From Butyricicoccus sp. (GTDB taxonomy: Bacteria; Bacillota; Clostridia; Oscillospirales; Butyricicoccaceae): DNA of 22,553 nt. The stretch is from positions 1 to 22,553 of the forward strand of contig JAUMSA010000375.1 of NCBI GenBank assembly GCA_031293105.1. Reading direction: 5' to 3'. The translations under genes were made by a program, and so were the position numbers. This document shows positions 12,959-19,509 of this stretch, one piece after another. The number at the start of each line of letters is the position of its first letter. Within the stretch, counting starts at the first letter, position 1. Below the pieces are notes generated by a model. The model was not told where the DNA came from. It ran no database searches and saw nothing but the letters and a program-made list of their open reading frames with translations.

Positions 12959-14685
12959 GGGGTAGCTTCCTTTCCGGTTTGGATTTTCTGCGGGATCTTG
13001 GATTCCGCCTTGGTGGTTTTTCTCAGCGAGATAATGAGCGCTGCGCCGTTGCAGACAAAGTAACCGAGCGACAGCACGATGGACAGCGCCTTAAAGGCTT
13101 CCAGCCCCAGGCCACCCAGGGCACACACGATGCCGCTGCCCACAAACGCAGCCAGCACGACAAACGCAACCACGCGCAGACCGAGCGCGACGCCGGTGAC
13201 GGTAAAGGGGATATCGTCCTGGTGCATTTCATTGGCATAGTCCTGAAGGGCGGTGCGGTAAGCGGTCGCATTGGCTTCTTCCTCCGGGTACTTTTCCTTG
13301 GCGCCTGCCAGGCCGGCCAGGATGGTATACAGCACGGCGGTGAGCACAAACGTGGGCACCAGGATCAGATTGCGGTGGATGACGCCCGCAAACACCAGAC
13401 CGAACGAGAACACAATCGATACGCCCCAGGCGATCGCGGCGGGCATGTTGAAGTCCTGATGGCGGTATTCATTCCAATACCGGGTAAAGCCGATGCGGGG
13501 GAAGAGGAAGTGTTCGCAGATGCAGATAACGCCCGCACCTTCTACGGCCATGCCCAAGTAAACCAGGATGGCGTCCGCCTTCTGCACGCAGGGGAAGCAG
13601 GCAGCGACGGTGATGATGGTGCCCATGATGTAGGTCATGCGCTTTTGGCTGACCTTGGAAAAGACCACATTAAAGGACAAGACAATGCGGTAAATGGTCG
13701 GGTTTGCGGTGGTCCAGCCGGCGATGATGACCGCCAGCAGACCGGTGTAACCGAGCAGGGTAAAGGTGACCGCGCCCGGGTCGAGCTGGGTCAGAGGGGT
13801 GTTTAAGATGATGGCTGCCGTGGCGCCGAACACACCGGCGACAATCCAGGCAAAGAAGTGGCCGATGTACATGCCGACCGCCGAAGCGTAGCCGTACTTA
13901 TAGCTCTTGGCGTAGCGCAGCATGGGCATGTCGTTCAGGCCGATGTGCCATGCCAGGTTGCAGGTCCAGGCGAAGCCGATGACATGCAGCACGCCCAGGT
14001 GTTGCCCGGTTTCACTGGAGCCGTTCCATACATGGGTGTTTAACAGATTCAAAAAGTCGCCCGGGGAGCGGATGGCGCCGTAGCCGGTGGCATCCAGAAG
14101 CTGGGGCAGGGTGACGATCAGGCCCACGAAAAAGAGGGCGATCATCCAGGGGACACAGGTGGTGGCGAACTTGGACACGCCTTCAAAGCCTTTGGCCACA
14201 ATGAATGTAATAACCGCGCCCAGAACCAGCACGATCAGCACAAATTTGGCGCTGGTCGGGTACCAGTTGAGCTGAATGGGGACGTTCAAAATACGCCGGA
14301 TGGCGGTCGCCGAAATGCTGATACCGGCCGCGGCGAGCGCCGACAGCCCTAGGCCGAGCACGACGTTATACACCTTTTGCAGGCGGCCGCCGAAAATGCG
14401 GCCCAAGTAGCTATACAGCGTCAGCCGGGTTTGGGTTGCGATCTTCGCGCAGAAAAAGGTAAAACACAGTACCGCCAGCAGGTTGCCGATAAACAGGCCA
14501 ATTAAGATATCGCTGGCTGTGCAGCCATACTGCACGAGTGTGGCGCCGATGACAAATTCGGTCGCGGCGATGTGCTCGCCGCCGTACAGGCCGATAAAAC
14601 TGCCGATGCCGCTTTGTTCCTTATCGGCAACCGGCCAGTCGCAGCGCGGGGTCGCCCGCACGCGATCCATGACATTCTGTGACAC
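12955..14685 (-). CDS. NCS1-like (purine-cytosine permease family) transporter
   Basis: A 576-residue membrane protein with about twelve hydrophobic segments and a hydrophilic loop near residues 470-500. SFIGLYGGEHIAATEF and AGWTTANPTIYRIVLSF resemble nucleobase-cation-symporter-1 proteins, where a (W)TTxNPxxYR-like element lies in TM8. The GTG start at 14685 has GGAGGG just upstream; an ATG five codons in is the alternative. It sits within the polyol operon and shares a 4-bp overlap with the rpiB-like gene. By context it imports the pathway substrate, which would be an unusual cargo for this family. It is longer than typical cytosine permeases (about 420-480). Confidence 0.78.
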   Translation of the reverse strand: MSQNVMDRVRATPRCDWPVADKEQSGIGSFIGLYGGEHIAATEFVIGATLVQYGCTASDILIGLFIGNLLAVLCFTFFCAKIATQTRLTLYSYLGRIFGGRLQKVYNVVLGLGLSALAAAGISISATAIRRILNVPIQLNWYPTSAKFVLIVLVLGAVITFIVAKGFEGVSKFATTCVPWMIALFFVGLIVTLPQLLDATGYGAIRSPGDFLNLLNTHVWNGSSETGQHLGVLHVIGFAWTCNLAWHIGLNDMPMLRYAKSYKYGYASAVGMYIGHFFAWIVAGVFGATAAIILNTPLTQLDPGAVTFTLLGYTGLLAVIIAGWTTANPTIYRIVLSFNVVFSKVSQKRMTYIMGTIITVAACFPCVQKADAILVYLGMAVEGAGVICICEHFLFPRIGFTRYWNEYRHQDFNMPAAIAWGVSIVFSFGLVFAGVIHRNLILVPTFVLTAVLYTILAGLAGAKEKYPEEEANATAYRTALQDYANEMHQDDIPFTVTGVALGLRVVAFVVLAAFVGSGIVCALGGLGLEAFKALSIVLSLGYFVCNGAALIISLRKTTKAESKIPQKIQTGKEATP

Positions 14686-14708
14686 AAAATCCCTCCCTGT
14701 TGCTGCCC

Positions 14709-14747
14709 GCGCCCCCGGGGCGCAGGCCCTGCCCGGCCGGGCCGGGC
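14709..14747 (-). other. GC-rich hairpins between dhaL-like and transporter genes
   Basis: The 90-bp gap holds the palindromes 14709-14723 (GCGCC arms) and 14731-14742 (GCCCGG/CCGGGC type) without a U-tract on the minus strand. They may mark an mRNA processing or stability point between the kinase and transporter halves of the operon. Confidence 0.5.
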
Positions 14748-14775
14748 GACTTTTCTCTCCAACTTCAATAAAAAC

Positions 14776-15417
14776 TTACGCGATCTGCTCCTGAATGGCG
14801 TCCGCCATTGCGGTCAGAATGATGCAGCACGAGGTCGCGCCGGCATCCAGTACGCCCCGCGAACGCTCGCCCAGACGGCTCGAGCGCCCAAAGCGGGCCA
14901 CCATATCCTTGGTCGAATCGCGCCCGTCGGCCGCTGCCTGCTTCATGTGCGTGAGAGCGTCGGCAAACGGCTGGCCTTCCTGCGCGCCTTCGCGCAGGGC
15001 GTCCACCGCCGGACTGAGGGTATCGACCAGGGTCTTATCGCCGACCTGGGCCTGCACGATCTCTTGCAGGCCGGACAGGCCGCTGCTCAGCATGCGGGAT
15101 AGGACGTCCAGGTCGATGTCGGACGCATCCGCGCCCGCGTCGGCCGCGTCCATCAGGATGGTGCCGTAGATCGGGCCCATCGAGCCGCCGATCTCGGAAA
15201 ACAGGATGTTGCCCAACTCGGCGAGGCCTTGGGTAAAGGAGAAATCCTGATCGCCAAACCGTGTTTCAAAGAGGGTAAACCCTTTATTCATATTCATGCC
15301 GTGGTCGCCGTCGCCGATCAGGCCGTCGACCTCGCCAAGATAGGCCTTATTTTGCTGGATAGCGTGCACCATCGCCAAGAGGATGGGCTTGCCGTCCCGA
15401 TTCAGAAAGCTATTCAT
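14776..15417 (-). CDS. DhaL-like dihydroxyacetone kinase nucleotide-binding subunit
   Basis: A 213-residue DhaL/DAK2-type subunit that binds Mg-nucleotide. LIGDGDHGMNMNKGF holds the magnesium-binding aspartates and His of the GDxDHGxNM motif. SEIGGSMGPIYGT matches the GGSSGPLYG loop, and SRGVLDAGATSC matches the DPGATS end. The ATG at 15417 is chosen: GAGGG lies at the right distance and the spacing to GDGDHG equals that of E. coli DhaL. The ATG at 15432, five codons earlier, overlaps the dhaK-like stop by 4 bp (ATGA) and is the alternative. No PTS DhaM subunit is in the window, so the phosphate donor (ATP or a distant DhaM) is open. Confidence 0.85.
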   Translation of the reverse strand: MNSFLNRDGKPILLAMVHAIQQNKAYLGEVDGLIGDGDHGMNMNKGFTLFETRFGDQDFSFTQGLAELGNILFSEIGGSMGPIYGTILMDAADAGADASDIDLDVLSRMLSSGLSGLQEIVQAQVGDKTLVDTLSPAVDALREGAQEGQPFADALTHMKQAAADGRDSTKDMVARFGRSSRLGERSRGVLDAGATSCCIILTAMADAIQEQIA

Positions 15418-15428
15418 TGAAAAATCCC

Positions 15429-16433
15429 TCATTTCTGTTTCAGTCCCATGCTGTTGGCCGGCAGATCGATGAGCTGCTTGAGCTCGTCGTCCAGCTTCAT
15501 AACGGTGAGCGTGGCGCCCATCATTTCCAGGGATGTAAAATAGTTGCCCACGTATGCGCGGTGGATGCGGATGCCCTGCGCGGTCATCAGTTTCTCGATC
15601 TCGTTATAGAGCACATACAGCTCCATGACCGGCGTGGCGCCCAGGCCGGATACCAGCACGACCACTTCGTCGCCGTCCTGGAACGGATAGTCGGGCAGGA
15701 CGATGTCCAGCATGCGTCCGGCGATGCCAGCCGCGTCCTCCAGCGGGCAAACCTCGATGCCCGGTTCGCCGTGGTGGCCGATGCCGACCTCCATGGTGCC
15801 CGGCTCGATGGTAAAGTTGGGGTGGCCGACCGCGGGCAGGGTGCACGGCGCCAGGCCGATGCCCACGCTGCGCGTGTGGTCGATGGCCTTCTGGGCCGCG
15901 TCGATAACCTCATCGAGCGTGCCGCCGAGCGCCGCCTTGGCGCCGCCGACCTTCCACATGAGCACTTCGCCCGCCACGCCGCGGCGCTTTTCGCGCTGGT
16001 CCTTGGGGGCGGATGCGACGTCGTCGTTGGCGACCACGGTCTTGACCGTGATGCCCTGGCGGGACGCCATCTTGACGGCCATCTTGACGTTCATGTTGTC
16101 GCCCGAGTAGTTGCCGTACAGGCAGGCAACGCCCTTGCCCTGGTCGACGGCCTTGAAGCTGTCCAGGAAGGCGGCCGCGGTGGGCGACGAGCAAATCTCG
16201 CCGACCGCGGCTGCGTCGCACAGGTTTTCGCCGACATAGCCGATAAACGCCGGTTTGTGGCCCGAGCCGCCGCCCGTGACCACGCCGACCTTGCCGGCCG
16301 GGATGTTCTTTGCCTTGACGACACGTTTATTTTCGGTGCCCTCGACCAAATCCGAATGCGCTTTGAGGAAGCCCTCCAGCATTTCGTCCACGATGTTGTC
16401 GGGGTCATTCATGATGCGCGGCAGTTTATTCAT
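15429..16433 (-). CDS. DhaK-like ketose (erythrulose-type) kinase substrate subunit
   Basis: A 334-residue DAK1-type subunit that binds a short ketose covalently and presents it for phosphorylation. GGGSGHKPAFIGYVG (about 54-68) keeps the catalytic His59 but has KPAF where dihydroxyacetone kinases have EPAH. YGNYSGDNMNVKMA carries the catalytic Asp112. MEVGIGHHGEPG contains the hemiaminal-forming His221 of the GxHGEPG motif. The ATG follows AAGGAGG at eight bases, 18 bp after the zinc dehydrogenase. The neighbouring polyol dehydrogenases and RpiB-like isomerase suggest D-erythrulose or a similar C4-C5 ketose rather than dihydroxyacetone. Confidence 0.88.
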   Translation of the reverse strand: MNKLPRIMNDPDNIVDEMLEGFLKAHSDLVEGTENKRVVKAKNIPAGKVGVVTGGGSGHKPAFIGYVGENLCDAAAVGEICSSPTAAAFLDSFKAVDQGKGVACLYGNYSGDNMNVKMAVKMASRQGITVKTVVANDDVASAPKDQREKRRGVAGEVLMWKVGGAKAALGGTLDEVIDAAQKAIDHTRSVGIGLAPCTLPAVGHPNFTIEPGTMEVGIGHHGEPGIEVCPLEDAAGIAGRMLDIVLPDYPFQDGDEVVVLVSGLGATPVMELYVLYNEIEKLMTAQGIRIHRAYVGNYFTSLEMMGATLTVMKLDDELKQLIDLPANSMGLKQK

Positions 16434-16451
16434 TTGGGTTTCCTCCTTGTC

Positions 16452-17531
16452 TTACGGCTTGAGGACGACTTTCATTGCGCCGTCCTTGCCGGTCTTGGCC
16501 AGTTCAAAGGCTTCTTCCCACTGGTCCAGCGGGAACTGGTGGGAAACCACGCCAGCCGTGGGCAGCTTGCCGCTGCCAATCCAGTCGATGACCGTGTCAT
16601 AGCAGAACGGGCTCAGGTGTGCGCCCAGCAGGTCGAGCTCCTTGCGGTCGGAGATGATGCTCCAGTCAACCGTGACCGGCTTGCCGAAGACCGAGAACTC
16701 GACGAAGCGGCCCATCTTGCGGATGGCATCCAGGCCCTGCTGCACGCTGGACGGATGGCCGGTGGCTTCGATGTAGATGTCGCAGCCGTAGCCGTCGGTC
16801 AGTTCCTTGATCTTCTGGACCACGTCTTCCTTACCCGGATTCATGACCAAATCGGCGCCGAACTCCTTGGCCTTGGCCAGGCGGGCGTCGTTCATGTCCA
16901 GCACGATGAACAGGGTCGGATTGGCCTGACGGATGGCGCCGACCATGCCGAGACCCAGCGTGCCTGCGCCCGACAGGACGACCACGTCGCGGGTGGTGAC
17001 CTGTGCGCGCTCGACACAGTGGAACGCGCAGGCAAACGGCTCGATGAGGGCCGCCTTTTCAATCGGCATATCAAACGGTACCGCGTACGGCAGCGCTTCC
17101 TTGGTCAGGCGGACGTATTCGGCCATGCCGCCGTTGACGTTGTTCTGGAAGCCGAACAGGTCGTGCTTTTCACACATCCAGTGGCGGCCGGTCTTGCAGA
17201 AGCGGCACTGGCCGCAGGGCACGATCTGCTCGGGGCAGATGCGGTCGCCCAGTTTCCAGTTGCCGGCCACGTTCTTGCCCATCTCGACGACCGTGCCGAC
17301 AAATTCATGGCCGGGAATCATGGGCGCCTTGATGTACTTGGGCTGGCCATCCAGGCCCCAGAAGCTGGCCGCGCCGCCAAACGCCTTGACGTCGCCCGCG
17401 CAGATGCCGCAGGCCTCAACCTTGAGGATCATCTCCCCTTCACCGGCGTGCGGCGTGTCCACGGTTTCCAGCCGGTAGTCCCCCGGTGCATACGCGACGA
17501 TTGCCTTCATTTTTTCGGGTAAGTTGCTCAT
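16452..17531 (-). CDS. Zinc-dependent medium-chain alcohol dehydrogenase (polyol type)
   Basis: A 359-residue MDR enzyme oxidising a secondary hydroxyl with NAD(P). Catalytic zinc ligands: Cys41 in ACGICAGD and His75-Glu76 in IPGHEFVG. The structural zinc has its four cysteines (106, 109, 112 and 120). The Rossmann motif is SGAGTLGLG (about 187-195), followed by an acidic beta-2 end (IVLDMND), typical of NAD use. GICAGDVKAFGG, with Ala-Gly in place of Gly-Thr or Gly-Ser, recalls erythritol/L-threitol dehydrogenase-type members. It is first in the operon; AAGGAGA precedes the ATG. Proposed role: erythritol or threitol to erythrulose. Sorbitol- or xylitol-type activity remains possible. Confidence 0.87.
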   Translation of the reverse strand: MSNLPEKMKAIVAYAPGDYRLETVDTPHAGEGEMILKVEACGICAGDVKAFGGAASFWGLDGQPKYIKAPMIPGHEFVGTVVEMGKNVAGNWKLGDRICPEQIVPCGQCRFCKTGRHWMCEKHDLFGFQNNVNGGMAEYVRLTKEALPYAVPFDMPIEKAALIEPFACAFHCVERAQVTTRDVVVLSGAGTLGLGMVGAIRQANPTLFIVLDMNDARLAKAKEFGADLVMNPGKEDVVQKIKELTDGYGCDIYIEATGHPSSVQQGLDAIRKMGRFVEFSVFGKPVTVDWSIISDRKELDLLGAHLSPFCYDTVIDWIGSGKLPTAGVVSHQFPLDQWEEAFELAKTGKDGAMKVVLKP

Positions 17532-17605
17532 GATGCTTTCTCCTTTTTGTTGTGTCGGTGGCGACCAAACGCCTGCATGAATCCATTTACCAAAAAACCA
17601 GACCG

Positions 17606-17675
17606 TAATCTTTTGTGTTTTTATAAAACAAAAGATTATTTAGGAAATCTAGGTTTTTTACCAATTAAAGGTAAA
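17606..17675 (-). promoter_or_regulatory. Polyol operon promoter with two inverted repeats
   Basis: On the minus strand TTGGTA (17664-17659), 18 bp and AATAAT (17640-17635) form a plausible promoter with a start near 17628. Two inverted repeats overlap it. TAATCTTTTGT (17606-17616) with ACAAAAGATTA (17628-17638) covers the -10 and start. TTTACC (17657-17662) with GGTAAA (17670-17675) covers the -35. Both suit a dimeric ROK repressor. The rest of the 17532-17929 gap is AT-rich and otherwise featureless apart from the ROK promoter. Confidence 0.45.
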
Positions 17676-17851
17676 TTTTCCGGAAATACAGCTCATTTTC
17701 TTGGAATAACATAGATTTTAGGTGGCTTCTGCTTTTACTTTTGTATTTCCGTTTGACATAAGTATAGCCTTGTTATTTCCTCTTATCAAGCATAATACCG
17801 CCCGATATTTGCCCTTCATTTTTGTGCATTGCGACGAAACACAGGCGGCGT

Positions 17852-17907
17852 TTGCCTTTTTCGCCCCAGGTCGATATAATAGAAAAAAGGCCGCAAGCTG
17901 CCTTTTT
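17852..17907 (+). promoter_or_regulatory. ROK regulator promoter and 5' hairpin
   Basis: TTGCCT (17852-17857), 17 bp and a perfect TATAAT (17875-17880) predict a start near 17887. AAAAAGGC (17884-17891) pairs with GCCTTTTT (17900-17907), so the mRNA would begin with a hairpin. Because the start falls inside the first arm, this is not a normal leader terminator. Confidence 0.6.
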
Positions 17908-17929
17908 GAGTCCAAGGGGGGAACCATTC

Positions 17930-19069
17930 ATGCCGTCCAATGCTGCTGCCATCAAGCAGATCAACCGGGAAAACGTTCTGGCATTTCTATATACCCAGCA
18001 CAGCACAACCCAAAAAGCCATCAAAGATACCTTACAGCTCAGTCGTTCGACCATCATCCAAATCCTCAAGGAATTCGAGGAGCAAAACCTGATCGTCAAG
18101 CGCGGGCATCTGGAATCGACCGGCGGCCGCCGCGCGGCCAGCCTGTCGTTTTCGCAGTATGCCAAGGTCGCCATCGGCGTGGAGCTGCTGGCCGGTTCGT
18201 ATGAGATCGTCGCGCTCGACCTGTACGGCGAGACCGTCAAATGCGAGCGTTTTGACCTGCCCTACGAGAACACCGACTGCTATTACGAGACCGTGTGCCG
18301 GTCGGTACAGGCGCTCATCGACTCACTGACCCAGGACCCGAGCAAAATCTTGGGCGTGGGCATCGTCCTGCAAGGCCTAATCTCCACCGATGGCACCCAG
18401 GTCACCTATGGCAAGATTTTGGGCTGCACCGGGCTGCGCATCGACGTCTTTACCCGCCACCTGCCCTATCCGTGCCAGTTCTTCCACGACGCCGAGGCGG
18501 CGACGCTGGACGAGCTTTGGCAGTCGCCCGGCCTTACCAATGCCATCTACATCCACATCCGCAGCAACATGAGCGGCGCGATTGTGGTCAACCGCCAGTC
18601 GCTCATCGGCACCGAGCTGAAAAGCGGCGTCTTTGAGCACATGACCATCGTGCCAAACGGCAAGCTGTGTTACTGCGGCAACCACGGCTGCCTGGATGCC
18701 TATTGCTCGACCACCGCGCTGCTGCATGCGGACGAAACGCTGGATTCGTTTTTCCATGCCCTGCGCACGGGCGATCTGGAAGCGCGCGCGCGGTGGATGG
18801 AATATCTGCACTATTTGGCGCTTGCCATCAACAACCTGCACATGATGATCGACTGCCCGGTCATCCTGGGCGGCACGGTCGCCAAGTTCCTGCAAGGCAG
18901 CGACCTCAAACTGCTGCACCAGTTCATCCACGACAACACCGCCTTCCCCACCGAACGGGAATTTATCCGCGTGACCTGCTGCCCGGATTCCCCGATCAGC
19001 CGGGGCGCGGCGCTGCCGGCGATCAAGAAATATTTGCATTCCATTCTGGGGCACGATTTTGTGTTCTAA
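17930..19069 (+). CDS. ROK family transcriptional repressor
   Basis: A 379-residue ROK (repressor, ORF, kinase) regulator. The N-terminal winged helix (about 8-70) reads STTQKAIKDTLQLSRSTIIQILKEFEEQNLI, with the wing STGGRRA typical of XylR/NagC proteins. The sugar-kinase-like domain follows, with GVGIVLQGLI and the zinc motif CYCGNHGCLDAYCS (CxCGxxGCxD). Where kinases have NDANAAALGE this protein has HDAEAATLDE. The ATG at 17930 has an AAGGGGGG site; an in-frame ATG at 17822 lies upstream of the promoter. It diverges from the polyol operon and is its likely substrate-responsive repressor. Confidence 0.9.
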   Translation: MPSNAAAIKQINRENVLAFLYTQHSTTQKAIKDTLQLSRSTIIQILKEFEEQNLIVKRGHLESTGGRRAASLSFSQYAKVAIGVELLAGSYEIVALDLYGETVKCERFDLPYENTDCYYETVCRSVQALIDSLTQDPSKILGVGIVLQGLISTDGTQVTYGKILGCTGLRIDVFTRHLPYPCQFFHDAEAATLDELWQSPGLTNAIYIHIRSNMSGAIVVNRQSLIGTELKSGVFEHMTIVPNGKLCYCGNHGCLDAYCSTTALLHADETLDSFFHALRTGDLEARARWMEYLHYLALAINNLHMMIDCPVILGGTVAKFLQGSDLKLLHQFIHDNTAFPTEREFIRVTCCPDSPISRGAALPAIKKYLHSILGHDFVF

Positions 19070-19072
19070 GGC

Positions 19073-19134
19073 AAATCTTACACATGAGGTATAAGAAGTA
19101 CAGGAAGTTCCTCCTGTACTTCTTGTGCATTTGC
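19073..19134. repeat. Palindromic repeat element, copy B
   Basis: It begins with AAATCTTACACA three bases after the ROK stop codon and is about 85% identical to copy A. Its stem differs: AAGAAGTACAGGA pairs perfectly over 13 bp with TCCTGTACTTCTT around an AGTTCC loop. Several differences from copy A preserve palindromy rather than sequence. Confidence 0.8.
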
Positions 19135-19204
19135 ACACGAAGTACAAGAAGTTACTCGAATGCTTTCGGTATACTTACACAGGAAGTACAACAAGTACAA
19201 GATG
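19135..19204. repeat. Degenerate tandem copies of the palindromic repeat
   Basis: CACACGAAGTACAAGAAGTT starting at about 19134 and CTTACACAGGAAGTAC starting at about 19175 repeat parts of the same unit in direct orientation, each truncated. With copy B they form a cluster of about 130 bp downstream of the ROK gene. Confidence 0.6.
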
Positions 19205-19216
19205 TTTTCGACGCAT

Positions 19217-19249
19217 CAAGGCCGTCCCGTAAGGGGCGGCCTTGTTTGA
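19217..19249 (+). terminator. ROK gene terminator
   Basis: A 12-bp stem (19217-19228 with 19233-19244) with one G-U pair and a GTAA loop is followed by a weak T-rich run. A near-copy in the opposite orientation lies at 19401-19424. The 140 bp between is AT-rich with no convincing gene; it contains TTTTACC-AAATC-GGTAAAA (19323-19341), which resembles the operator at 17657-17675. Confidence 0.7.
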
Positions 19250-19387
19250 TTTATCGAGGTTTTATTTCTCTAAGTTTGAGTGGAAGAGATTTGATTATTT
19301 CCGGTCCTTTTGCAGAGTGCCTTTTTACCAAATCGGTAAAATTCCAAAATCCGAAAAATAGAGGTACCCTATGAAAACGTATAGATG

Positions 19388-19424
19388 GAAGAAAAACGAA
19401 CGGCCGCCCCATGCGGGACGGCCG
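19388..19424 (-). terminator. Terminator of the Rep-like gene
   Basis: On the minus strand CGGCCGTCCC (19424-19415) pairs with GGGGCGGCCG (19410-19401), one pair being G-U, around a 4-nt loop, followed by TTCGTTTTTC. It lies about 86 bp beyond the stop codon. The core matches the ROK terminator in about 20 of 22 positions. Confidence 0.6.
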
Positions 19425-19509
19425 GAAGGCGCTCAAAGGGCGGGTTTGGCGCAAAAAAAACAACGCCCGTAAGCCGGACGCTTTTTTCAAAACGCCGGCC
19501 GGACGAAGG

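Noticed and set aside
15417..17522. A 701-codon open frame on the plus strand
   Set aside because: It is antisense to the DhaK-like and zinc dehydrogenase genes, which have intact catalytic motifs. Its predicted protein is rich in His, Asp, Val and Gln with no recognisable domain, as expected from the opposite strand of GC-rich codons.
17753..17758. A perfect TTGACA on the plus strand before the ROK gene
   Set aside because: No acceptable -10 lies 16-18 bp downstream; the pair at 17852-17880 fits better.
19073..19204. A possible CRISPR array from repeated 20-30 bp units
   Set aside because: Units are degenerate and palindromic, spacing is irregular, there are no unique spacers of constant size and no cas genes.
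19371..19472. A 33-codon frame (MKTYRWKKNERPPHAG...) with GAGG upstream
   Set aside because: It runs through the minus-strand terminator hairpin, and its charged low-complexity sequence looks like translated hairpin and A-rich DNA.
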